DNA of 23,954 nt from CAYONM01 sp964405325 (GTDB lineage Bacteria > Planctomycetota > UBA11346). The notes below the pieces were generated by a model. The model was not told the origin of the DNA. It searched no databases and saw only the letters and a list, made by a program, of their open reading frames with translations. The DNA lies in assembly GCA_964405325.1 (NCBI GenBank), contig CAYONM010000031.1, positions 1 through 23,954 of the forward strand. The letters run 5' to 3'. Shown here one piece after another: positions 1 through 6,988 of the stretch; the first letter of the stretch is position 1, and every line of letters starts with the position of its first letter. The translations under genes and the position numbers were made by a program.

Positions 1-1
1 A

Positions 2-64
2 GATCGCGCAGAGATTTTGTCGATCCTTCAAGGCGCGAAGAGTGAGCATATCGAGTATATGTAA
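2..64 (+). CDS. C-terminal tail of an unidentified protein (partial at window start)
   Basis: An open frame enters from the left edge and reads DRAEILSILQGAKSEHIEYM before a TAA. If real, it is the last 20 codons of a gene that converges on the minus-strand MotA/TolQ-like gene, whose stop lies about 70 bp away. I recognise no family in such a short tail. Twenty stop-free codons are weak evidence on their own, so this is a tentative call based on frame and position only. Confidence 0.28.
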   Translation, partial: DRAEILSILQGAKSEHIEYM

Positions 65-131
65 GCGATAAGCAACGCAGAAGGGCGGCAAAAGATCAAG
101 TGAGACGCTACCTTTATTTATTGACGGGCCC

Positions 132-1322
132 TTAGTGTCCCATGATTCGGCGCATGGCGTGACCGATGGGTTCCATCAGACGGAGATCGCGGCCCAGCTG
201 CTCGATACTTTCGCTCTGTCGATGTGAGGACTGTTCGACGCTGTCGGTAATGTGTTGCGAGATCAGGTGGAGCTGCTCCATGAAGCCGGTTTGGCCGCCC
301 AGGGCTTCCAGCTGCAGGCGCAGATCTTCGGCACTGAGGTGCAGATCCTGAAAGGCGGCGCGCAATTGTGCCGTGGTTCCGACGATGCCGTAGGCTTCAG
401 TCAGTGTGGGTTGGAACAGGGCGTCAGTGGCTTCGGCCACCAGGCCGGTGTACAGCTCGATCCAGGCGCTGACCTGGGTGTGCAGGATGCGCAGTACCAC
501 GCCCCCCAGCACGGCGCCAGTCAGGGTGGTGTAGAAGGCAACGCCCATGCCTTGGATCGCGCCGCGCATCGCCTCCAGTAGGCCCATGGCATCGGTGACG
601 CTGGTCGGGTCGCGGGCGATGGTATCGGTCGCTTCGTTCAGGCCCTGGACCGACAGCAGCAGGCCGAGGATGGTGCCGATCAGGCCCAGTGTGATCAGCA
701 GGTTGCTGAACAAGCCGACCATGGTGCCGGGATAATGCAGTCGTTCGGCCAGGACCCGCAGCATGCGATCGATGGGGGCTTCCTGGCCGCGCACGGCGCT
801 GTCGTGCAGGATGCGCAGGTAATCGGCAGTGGGGCCGGTCATGCTGGCATCGGGCGCCAGGCCCTGGGTGCGGGCCTGCCAGGCATACTGCAGGTCGGCG
901 CGTTCTGATTCGCAGCGCAAGACCTGGCGGCCGGAGAGGAGCAGCGCGGCCACAAATAGAATGCCGATTACCAGGCTCAGCGAGGAGCTGTCAGCCTGCA
1001 GACCAGCGCCAAGATAGCCACCGACCAGCCAGATCAAACCAATGCCCAGGCTGCCAACGGTGATCAGCCAGCGTCGGCCGAGCCGTGGCAGACGCTCCGG
1101 CAGATCCTGGTCCGGAATCAGTAGGGCGGTGGCCCGCTGCTCGGCTGATGTCTCGGTTTGGTCCGAGCTGATGCCGGGATCGATGGTTTCATTGGCCCTG
1201 GTCTCGTTTTCGTCCCAAGCATCGAGAATGGGTTGTCCGTCTTCGGTGATGCCGCCGTCCTCGGGCCAGCCATCGAAGGGAGCAGTATCGGATTCTGGTT
1301 TTTGGTTCACGCCCGGCTCCAT
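132..1322 (-). CDS. MotA/TolQ/ExbB-like inner-membrane proton-channel family protein
   Basis: This 396-residue protein starts with a long acidic, Pro/Asp/Glu-rich cytoplasmic stretch (residues 1-80). Hydrophobic segments follow at about 85-107, 113-130, 203-226 and 259-281. The last two, with the G-rich LLITLGLIGTILGLLLSV and GVAFYTTLTGAVLGG patterns, are the MotA/TolQ/ExbB signature. Members form the pentameric part of proton-driven motors and normally partner with a MotB/TolR/ExbD protein. No such partner lies in this window: the upstream gene on the same strand is a peptidase and the downstream side carries no minus-strand gene. The C-terminal 100 residues look helical and amphipathic. The ATG at 1322 has only a weak GAG-type ribosome site. 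Family assignment is good; the specific role (flagellar, Tol or other) cannot be told. Confidence 0.8.
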   Translation of the reverse strand: MEPGVNQKPESDTAPFDGWPEDGGITEDGQPILDAWDENETRANETIDPGISSDQTETSAEQRATALLIPDQDLPERLPRLGRRWLITVGSLGIGLIWLVGGYLGAGLQADSSSLSLVIGILFVAALLLSGRQVLRCESERADLQYAWQARTQGLAPDASMTGPTADYLRILHDSAVRGQEAPIDRMLRVLAERLHYPGTMVGLFSNLLITLGLIGTILGLLLSVQGLNEATDTIARDPTSVTDAMGLLEAMRGAIQGMGVAFYTTLTGAVLGGVVLRILHTQVSAWIELYTGLVAEATDALFQPTLTEAYGIVGTTAQLRAAFQDLHLSAEDLRLQLEALGGQTGFMEQLHLISQHITDSVEQSSHRQSESIEQLGRDLRLMEPIGHAMRRIMGH

Positions 1323-1412
1323 CGCTCAGCAGATCTCGGCTTTATATGCCTCGGCCGTAAGCGGCAATCCGTAAGCGGTGAAGGCGTTCAGGAAGCCTGC
1401 GCTATACCGATT

Positions 1413-2441
1413 TCACGCTTCGTGGGCACGAAGCGCGGCGCGCGCCACGGCATGCACCATGGCCACCATGCCCGTGACCTGATCCAGTAGTGGTACCGGC
1501 CGCAGGCCGGTGTCTTGTAGCAGGTTCTGGATCGCCGCCTGGGGCTTGTCCGCCAATACGGCTGCTGCCAGGTGTTGCCGCCAGGAGCCGGGCCCGGCGC
1601 CATCGGCAGTGGGGGCCAGGGCCAGAGGGAATTCGCTCACGGCGCAGAGTGGTGCTGGTCGCGCTGCGGCGCGTGCTCGGGCCCGAGCCGCATCCATGCT
1701 GCCATAGGCCACGGCTGCTGCTTCTGCCGGTCGCCCCGTGGTCAGGGCCCAACGGCGCATCTGGATGCCCGAAGGGGTAGTGCAGAAGCCGCGGCCGACC
1801 CGACGAAAGCCCTTGTCGCCATGACGGGGGCTGTCGTGCAGCGGTAGATGGCGCTCGGTGGCGATGCGTCGCAGGTCGCGCCAGAGACCGGCGTGGCGAA
1901 GCGCAGTATCGTCCAGCAGGTACCAGGCACCGGCTGCAATGCCCATGCCGTGTAGGCTCAGGTGACCGATGGCGGGGCCTTGTTGATCGAGAAAAGCCGA
2001 TGCTGCAGCACATTCTGGCAACACCTGGCCGCCCCAGGGGGCGCCGGGCCAGCCAAATTCCCGATCCTCACCAAGTGGGCGTCGCAGAGCGTGCTCCGCG
2101 TACCGCAGCAGGTCCACGTGCCCCGACCAGGGGGTGAGCCAGGCCGTTTGCGCTACGGTGCCGTCGACGTCGAGTTGCGGTACCACCGCCAGGCGGACCC
2201 GTTTGGCCAAACCGTTCTGGTGCCAGTGTTGCAGTAGCGCGAGTGCCGCCAGGGGGCCGGCCGGCTCATCGGGATGGGCGCCAGCAACGACGCTGATCAG
2301 CGGCAGGTTCGCGGCGCCGATGCTACAGCCATACAGCGGCCTCCCCGCCTGGCTCAGGCCGATGGGGCGGATGTCAATGCCCTGATGACGCAAGCGGTCG
2401 ATGCGGGTGTCATCCAGCGGGTTCACCATTGGTGCCAGCAT
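1413..2441 (-). CDS. M14-family zinc carboxypeptidase-like protein
   Basis: The predicted 342-residue product has the M14 zinc-peptidase layout. Counting from the ATG at 2441, HPDEPAG supplies the first ligands (H56, E59), SLHGMG supplies the third (H164), and SEFPLAL holds a candidate catalytic glutamate (E270). The LSQAGRPLYG stretch before the first motif matches the usual G-x-S-x-x-GRP-L-Y lead-in. The family removes C-terminal residues from peptides; some members act on peptidoglycan peptides or acylated amino acids. No signal peptide is evident, so a cytoplasmic peptidase is likely. A GTG at 2513 would add 24 residues in frame; I prefer the ATG because the extra segment shows no conserved features, but neither start has a strong ribosome site. 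It is divergent from the epimerase gene and 90 bp upstream of the MotA/TolQ-like gene, possibly cotranscribed with it. Confidence 0.8.
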   Translation of the reverse strand: MLAPMVNPLDDTRIDRLRHQGIDIRPIGLSQAGRPLYGCSIGAANLPLISVVAGAHPDEPAGPLAALALLQHWHQNGLAKRVRLAVVPQLDVDGTVAQTAWLTPWSGHVDLLRYAEHALRRPLGEDREFGWPGAPWGGQVLPECAAASAFLDQQGPAIGHLSLHGMGIAAGAWYLLDDTALRHAGLWRDLRRIATERHLPLHDSPRHGDKGFRRVGRGFCTTPSGIQMRRWALTTGRPAEAAAVAYGSMDAARARARAAARPAPLCAVSEFPLALAPTADGAGPGSWRQHLAAAVLADKPQAAIQNLLQDTGLRPVPLLDQVTGMVAMVHAVARAALRAHEA

Positions 2442-2557
2442 ACCGACTAGCCTAGGAGCCCTTCTGGCGGAAACGTCTGCGAAGCGGTACTCGGCAATCC
2501 GATCGGCTGACACGCTGGCGGTTGCTCCGTGGCTCGGTCTGCTTCCAATACCCTGCC

Positions 2558-2561
2558 GGAG
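2558..2561 (+). promoter_or_regulatory. Ribosome binding site fixing the epimerase start
   Basis: GGAG lies 7 bases before the ATG at 2569. It supports this internal ATG over the in-frame ATG at 2401, which would run the gene through the start of the divergent peptidase gene. Confidence 0.6.
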
Positions 2562-2568
2562 TTGGTTT

Positions 2569-3765
2569 ATGGCCTATGATTTAGCTGCGCTGCGACAGCA
2601 TTTTCACGAGTTGATCGCCTTCTGGGCAGAGAAACGGGTTCCCGATCGTGGTGGTTATCACACCATGTTCTTGCCGAACGGCAGCTGGTGGCGGCTGAAT
2701 TACGAACCACTTTTGATGCGTGGCAGACTTTTGTACGTCTTTTCCGAGGGTATGCGCTTCGGCATCGAGCAGGCGGCCGTGGCAGCCGAACACGTGCGCC
2801 AGCATCTGCCCGAGCGGCTGCGCACCGGGTACGGTTGGTACGGTAGCCGCTATGATGACGAGTGGTGCAACGAGGCGGTACTCGATGCCTACGACAACCT
2901 GTTCGTGGTTATGGGCCTGGCCCGTTATCACCAGGTAACCGGCGATGCCTGGGCTGGCGAGGAGGCCTGGCGGCTGTTCCAGCAGATCGAACACGAATGC
3001 GCCAATGGCGTTATTGCCTCGGGTGGTTTGTTTGGCGCCAATCAGGTGGAAGGACGTTCCCGCGGCAAGAATTATTTCCGTTGGGGCACGCATATGCCGC
3101 GGTACTCCGGCAATGTGATGTTGCATTATACCGAATGTCTGGCCCGGCTGCAGGATGCCGGCATTGGTGATGGGCTGGCGGATCGTGTGGCGGCGGTGCG
3201 GCAATTCTTCCTGGCCCGACTGTTCGATTTCCAGCGCTGCTTGGTGATCGATTATTACCGGGACGGCTGGGATCAGCCCGATTATCACAAGCCCGGGCAG
3301 GTTGGCCATACCATGGAATGGATTGATTTCTTCCGCTGCTTTGGCGACTTGCATCTGCCGGAGGATCTGGAGCGGGAGATCCTCCGGCGTTCATTGGAGC
3401 GAGCGCTGACGCCATCAGGAATCTTTCAAAGCAATTATTACTTCTCGGAAGAACGCTGCGGCGGTTTGACGGAATTTTGGGCACAGCCGGAAGCGGCGAA
3501 GATCTTCAACCTTGGCAGTCTACTGTATGGTGAGCCGTATAGCGGCGCGGCGCGCTCGTGTTTCGAGGCCTATATGCGCTATTTTGTCGCAGACGATGGC
3601 GGCATCTACTGCCAGGCGGATGCCACGGGTGTGATCACCGATCGGTCCAAGGGCGGCAGTTGGAAATGTGATTTCCATGCTACGCGGATGATCGCGGATC
3701 TGTTGGAGCGAGGCATCCTGCAGACATCGGACACCTTGCCGGAATTGGAGCAGGCACATGGCTGA
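2569..3765 (+). CDS. AGE (N-acylglucosamine 2-epimerase) family sugar epimerase/isomerase
   Basis: This 398-residue protein belongs to the (alpha/alpha)6-barrel AGE superfamily, which includes N-acylglucosamine 2-epimerase, cellobiose 2-epimerase and the aldose-ketose isomerase YihS. Diagnostic blocks are GHTMEWIDFF (H247, E250), FWAQPEAAK (W304, E308) and KGGSWKCDFHATR (H370). The two histidines sit where the family's general acid/base pair is found. The length is normal for the family (about 390-420). The ATG at 2569 is chosen for its GGAG at 7 bases; upstream in-frame sequence overlaps the divergent M14 gene and is not conserved-looking. The last 8 bp overlap the ABC exporter start, implying translational coupling. 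The substrate cannot be deduced: N-acetylglucosamine/mannosamine, mannose/fructose or a disaccharide are all possible. Confidence 0.86.
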   Translation: MAYDLAALRQHFHELIAFWAEKRVPDRGGYHTMFLPNGSWWRLNYEPLLMRGRLLYVFSEGMRFGIEQAAVAAEHVRQHLPERLRTGYGWYGSRYDDEWCNEAVLDAYDNLFVVMGLARYHQVTGDAWAGEEAWRLFQQIEHECANGVIASGGLFGANQVEGRSRGKNYFRWGTHMPRYSGNVMLHYTECLARLQDAGIGDGLADRVAAVRQFFLARLFDFQRCLVIDYYRDGWDQPDYHKPGQVGHTMEWIDFFRCFGDLHLPEDLEREILRRSLERALTPSGIFQSNYYFSEERCGGLTEFWAQPEAAKIFNLGSLLYGEPYSGAARSCFEAYMRYFVADDGGIYCQADATGVITDRSKGGSWKCDFHATRMIADLLERGILQTSDTLPELEQAHG

Positions 3766-5581
3766 GCAGGAGGGGTTGGCTCAAACCAATTACACCGATT
3801 GGCAATTGCTGCAGCGTTACGGTCAGTTCATCCGGCCCTTGCGCTGGACCCTGATTGGCGTGTTTGGCCTGTATTTCAGCAATGCCGTGCTCAATCTGAT
3901 CCCGGCCCTCTCCCTGCGTTGGCTGATCGATGGTATTGTGGTCAATGAAGCGGTGTCGGTATTCGGCCTCTTTGAATTTGGCGGGCCGGCCTGGTTTCCC
4001 GACCAGACGGCTCAGATCTGGGGTGTGATACTGTTTTCCTTGGTGATCGTTGTGGAGGTCATCCTGGCGAATGTGATCGGCGTCTGGATGTGGCGCGCGG
4101 GGACCCGGGTCAGCCAGCGCATGCTGTTGGATATCAAACAGCGGGTGCACCTGCATCTGCATAAATTGTCCATCGGCTATTTCGAGCGCGAGCGCACCGG
4201 CAGCATCATGTCGCGTTGTGTCGGCGATGTGGAGCAGATGGAGCAGATGCTCAAGCAGAGTTTCAATCTGTTCTACGGCTTGGTGCATCTGTTGGCGGTG
4301 CCGGTGTTGATGCTGGGCATGAGTCCGCTGCTGTTCTGCTTCGTGCTGCCGCCGATCCCGATCATCCTGATCTGCGTGCAGCGCATTCGCGTCCGTTTGC
4401 GGCCGCTGTATAAACAGATGCGCGAGCAGCAGGCGGAGATCGGTGCGGCGATCCAGGAACAGATCGCCGGTATCCGTGAGATCAAAGCTTTCGATCAGGT
4501 GGCGCCGGCGCATCGCACCTACACCCGCGCCAACATCGCCTACATCCGCATCGTGCACGATTCGATGAAGATATTCAGCATCAATCATCAGATCCTGTAC
4601 GGCAATCGCGACCTGGCCATGCTGCTGGTGGCCATGGGTGGCGGTATGCTGGTGATCACCGGCAGTGGCGCGGTTTCCGTTGGCATCATCCTGGCCTTCC
4701 TGCCGTTGCTGACCCGCTTCTTTGATCCGATCCATCAGCTGGTCGGTTTCTACGACACGATCCAGCGCGGCTTGGCATCCACCGAGCGTGTGTTCGGGTT
4801 TCTGGATCAGAAACCCGAGGTGCAGGATCGGCCGGATGCACAGGCGGTGGTGCTGCGCCATGGTGCGGTGCGTTTCGAACACGTGCATTTCGGCTACAGC
4901 GCCACGGAGCCGGTCCTGCACGCTGTGGACCTGGATATTCCCGCAGGCACCCAGGTTGCCATTGTCGGTCCCACCGGTGCCGGCAAGACCACGTTGATCT
5001 CGCTGCTGCTGCGTTTCTATCAGCCGCAGCAGGGACGGATCCTGATCGACGACCACGATATCGCCGAGTTGCGCTACGAGAGCCTGGCCGCGGCCTTCGG
5101 CATTGTGTTTCAGGAGACCTTTCTCTTCTACGGTTCCATTGCCCAGAATATCGCCTTCTCCCGCGCCGATGCCAGTATGGCGGATATTCGCGACGCCGCC
5201 CGCCGGGCGCGTATCGACGATTTCATCAGCGACCTACCTGACGGTTATGACACCATGGTTGGCGAGCGCGGCGTGAAACTGTCCGGCGGTCAGCGGCAGC
5301 GCTTGGCGATTGCCCGCATGATCCTGAAAAAGCCGGCCATCGTCCTGCTGGACGAGGCGACCAGCGCCGTGGATAACGAGACCGAACGCGCCATCCAGGC
5401 GAGCCTGGATGAATTGATGCACAATCGGACCTGCTTCATCATCGCGCATCGCCTGAGCACGATCAAAAACGCCGACCTGGTGATCTGTCTGGACGAAGGC
5501 CGGGTGGTGCAGATGGGACCGCCGGCGCAGTTGCAGCAGGAGGCCGGCTTGTTTGCCAAGCTCCTTGCTGCGGCTGGATGA
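3758..5581 (+). CDS. ABC exporter half-transporter (permease-ATPase fusion, MsbA/LmrA type)
   Basis: The 607-residue protein has an N-terminal six-helix membrane domain (about residues 25-330) and a C-terminal nucleotide-binding domain. Walker A is GPTGAGKTT (404-412), the ABC signature is LSGGQRQRL (508-516), Walker B is IVLLDEATSAVD (D532, E533), and the switch histidine is AHR (H564). The set is complete, so ATPase activity is expected. Half-transporters of this layout work as homodimers moving lipids, drugs, peptides or glycolipids out of the cytoplasm or across the inner membrane. GGAG lies 7 bases before the ATG, inside the end of the epimerase gene, and the two genes overlap by 8 bp. 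The pairing suggests a sugar-containing substrate, but that is inference; the family cannot be assigned a substrate from sequence alone. Confidence 0.95.
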   Translation: MAEQEGLAQTNYTDWQLLQRYGQFIRPLRWTLIGVFGLYFSNAVLNLIPALSLRWLIDGIVVNEAVSVFGLFEFGGPAWFPDQTAQIWGVILFSLVIVVEVILANVIGVWMWRAGTRVSQRMLLDIKQRVHLHLHKLSIGYFERERTGSIMSRCVGDVEQMEQMLKQSFNLFYGLVHLLAVPVLMLGMSPLLFCFVLPPIPIILICVQRIRVRLRPLYKQMREQQAEIGAAIQEQIAGIREIKAFDQVAPAHRTYTRANIAYIRIVHDSMKIFSINHQILYGNRDLAMLLVAMGGGMLVITGSGAVSVGIILAFLPLLTRFFDPIHQLVGFYDTIQRGLASTERVFGFLDQKPEVQDRPDAQAVVLRHGAVRFEHVHFGYSATEPVLHAVDLDIPAGTQVAIVGPTGAGKTTLISLLLRFYQPQQGRILIDDHDIAELRYESLAAAFGIVFQETFLFYGSIAQNIAFSRADASMADIRDAARRARIDDFISDLPDGYDTMVGERGVKLSGGQRQRLAIARMILKKPAIVLLDEATSAVDNETERAIQASLDELMHNRTCFIIAHRLSTIKNADLVICLDEGRVVQMGPPAQLQQEAGLFAKLLAAAG

Positions 5582-5607
5582 GGGTCGAAGTGGGCTAACA
5601 TTCGCGC

Positions 5608-5829
5608 ATGATCCTATTCGGCCCCTTGCTTGCCGCGCTGTTGCTGGCCTTTCTGCAGTTGGCGATCTACGCCCTGTTGCGCCGTTTCGGGCTGGTGCAG
5701 CAGTTGCCATTTTTCGGCCTCTTGCTGTTCCGTTCGCTGCTGGTGGTGTTGGTGGCCGTGGTACTGGCGGCTCTGGTGTTCCATTACACCAATCTGGGAA
5801 CCGGGTTCGAACCGATGGGAATGCCATAG
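5608..5829 (+). CDS. Small two-helix membrane protein, unknown
   Basis: This 73-codon frame encodes a very hydrophobic protein with two predicted membrane helices (about residues 3-25 and 37-60) joined by a short RRFGLVQQLP basic turn. It starts 26 bp after the ABC exporter in the same direction, so it may be its third operon member. I recognise no family. The ribosome site is poor, which keeps confidence moderate. Its stop codon lies inside the OxyR-like site that precedes the peroxiredoxin. Confidence 0.5.
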   Translation: MILFGPLLAALLLAFLQLAIYALLRRFGLVQQLPFFGLLLFRSLLVVLVAVVLAALVFHYTNLGTGFEPMGMP

Positions 5830-5862
5830 CAGAATGCTATCCCTGTCATAGGTCAGATATAC
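5826..5862 (+). promoter_or_regulatory. OxyR-type tandem operator upstream of the peroxiredoxin
   Basis: Two 15-bp half-sites are separated by exactly 7 bp, as in the OxyR consensus ATAGnTnnnAnCTAT-N7-ATAGnTnnnAnCTAT. The left half (5826-5840) has perfect ATAG and CTAT ends but swaps the inner T and A. The right half (5848-5862) has ATAG, T and A correct and a degraded CTAT. A weak -10 (TATTTT near 5886) lies downstream. OxyR is the standard activator of ahpC in many Gram-negative bacteria. The match was found by eye and no oxyR gene lies in the window. Confidence 0.58.
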
Positions 5863-5973
5863 CATGGACGATCTGGGCGATCTCCTATTTTTTGTGGCAG
5901 ATCACCACTGTCGGTGTGTCACCTGAAGCTTTTTCCCCAGGCCCGTGTGGCCGCATCCATTAAGGATTGCATC

Positions 5974-6567
5974 ATGACCCTGGTTCAACACCAAGCTCCC
6001 GACTTTTCCGCCACCGCCGTGCAGCCCGACGGCACCTTCAAGGAAGGCTACTCCCTGGCTGACACCAAGGGCAAGTGGACCGTCCTGTTCTTCTATCCCC
6101 TGGATTTCACCTTTGTCTGCCCGACCGAGATCCTGGCTTTCAGCGATCGCTTGAGCGAATTCAAGGCCATCGGCGCCGAAGTGGTGGGCGTCTCCATCGA
6201 CAGCCATTTCACGCATCTGGCCTGGACCCAGACCCCGCGCAAGGAAGGCGGCATTTCCGAGCTGGCCTACCCGCTGGTCGCCGACCTCAACAAGAGTATC
6301 AGCCGTGACTATGGCGTGTTGATCGAAGATGCCGGTATCGCCCTGCGTGGCCTGTTCGTGATCGATCCCGACGGTGTGGTGCGTGCCGAGATCGTGCACG
6401 ACCTGTCGGTCGGCCGCAGCGTCGACGAGGTCTTGCGCGTCATCAAGGCCTTCCAGTACGTCGAGAAGCACGGCGAGGTCTGCCCGGCCAACTGGCAGGA
6501 AGGCGGCGAGACCATGAAGGCCGATCCTTCGGGTTCGAAGGAATACTTCAGCGCGGTAAATGCCTGA
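5974..6567 (+). CDS. ahpC: Typical 2-Cys peroxiredoxin (AhpC/Prx1 type)
   Basis: The 197-residue product reduces hydrogen peroxide, organic peroxides and peroxynitrite in the cytoplasm, using thioredoxin or AhpF as electron donor. The peroxidatic cysteine is C49 in FYPLDFTFVCPTE and the resolving cysteine is C170 in GEVCPANW; R126 (LRGLFVID) is the conserved active-site-region arginine. Both cysteines are present, so this is a typical 2-Cys enzyme. The ATG at 5974 has AAGGA 7 bases upstream, and the preceding in-frame residues are not part of the fold. It is preceded by an OxyR-like operator and followed within 30 bp by an assembly gap, so a downstream partner such as ahpF or a reductase could be hidden or absent. 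The C-terminal tail is slightly long, as in the Prx1 group. Confidence 0.95.
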   Translation: MTLVQHQAPDFSATAVQPDGTFKEGYSLADTKGKWTVLFFYPLDFTFVCPTEILAFSDRLSEFKAIGAEVVGVSIDSHFTHLAWTQTPRKEGGISELAYPLVADLNKSISRDYGVLIEDAGIALRGLFVIDPDGVVRAEIVHDLSVGRSVDEVLRVIKAFQYVEKHGEVCPANWQEGGETMKADPSGSKEYFSAVNA

Positions 6568-6576
6568 GGGGGTTTT

Positions 6577-6595
6577 AACAGAGGGGGCGCTGCCC
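6577..6595 (+). repeat. 19-bp repeat copy at the left edge of the gap
   Basis: AACAGAGGGGGCGCTGCCC runs directly into the Ns and is repeated exactly on the other side. The core GGGC-GCT-GCCC is self-complementary. Confidence 0.9.
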
Positions 6596-6695
6596 NNNNN
6601 NNNNNNNNNNNNNNNNNNNNNNNNNNNNNNNNNNNNNNNNNNNNNNNNNNNNNNNNNNNNNNNNNNNNNNNNNNNNNNNNNNNNNNNNNNNNNNN
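6596..6695. other. Assembly gap, exactly 100 N
   Basis: A run of exactly 100 Ns is a scaffolding placeholder, so the true distance is unknown. Because the flanks are identical for 19 bp, the real gap may be zero or even negative (overlapping contig ends). Confidence 0.98.
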
Positions 6696-6714
6696 AACAG
6701 AGGGGGCGCTGCCC
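6696..6714 (+). repeat. 19-bp repeat copy at the right edge of the gap
   Basis: This is identical in all 19 positions to the copy at 6577-6595 and begins immediately after the Ns. Confidence 0.9.
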
Positions 6715-6763
6715 GCCAGCCGGGCTCCGGTCCTACGGCCTCGCTCGCTTTGGCTTCTGTACA

Positions 6764-6787
6764 GACCGGACGCAACTGCGTTCGGTC
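6764..6787. repeat. Inverted repeat / hairpin, 10-bp stem
   Basis: GACCGGACGC pairs with GCGTTCGGTC across an AACT loop, with one G-T wobble. There is no T-run after it, so it is not a standard terminator. It lies in the leader region of the coiled-coil gene. Confidence 0.5.
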
Positions 6788-6977
6788 CGTGCTTTCCATC
6801 CAGTTATCAGCGGCATAATCCCGGTGCCATCGAAGCGACGGATGAGCCGCCTTAAGCGCTGTTGTAAGCGTATGTTGCGGTTGTGTGTGTGAATGGCTTC
6901 CGGTGGTGGTGCTGCGCCCCAGCGTGCGTCTTGGTGGGGGGCTCGCATCGTTGGATCGTCCGTCGCCGTGGGATCAG

Positions 6978-6983
6978 AAGGGG
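6978..6983 (+). promoter_or_regulatory. Ribosome binding site fixing the coiled-coil gene start
   Basis: AAGGGG lies 5 bases before the ATG at 6989. It favours this start over the in-frame ATG at 6893, whose extra 32 residues are Gly/Ala/Trp-containing and unlike the rest of the protein. Confidence 0.65.
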
Positions 6984-6988
6984 ACATC

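Larger units (their letters stand above)
6568..6988. other. Gene-free stretch containing the assembly gap
   Basis: Between the peroxiredoxin stop and the coiled-coil gene start there are 100 Ns flanked by a duplicated 19-mer, a short hairpin, and about 200 bp of sequence without a convincing ORF. The promoter of the coiled-coil gene should lie in 6790-6975, but I see no clear -35/-10 pair. Confidence 0.7.

Noticed and set aside
3680..5056. 458-codon minus-strand frame opposite the ABC exporter
   Set aside because: Its His/Gln/Asp-rich composition is the expected shadow of the exporter's codons; the plus-strand protein has every ABC motif.
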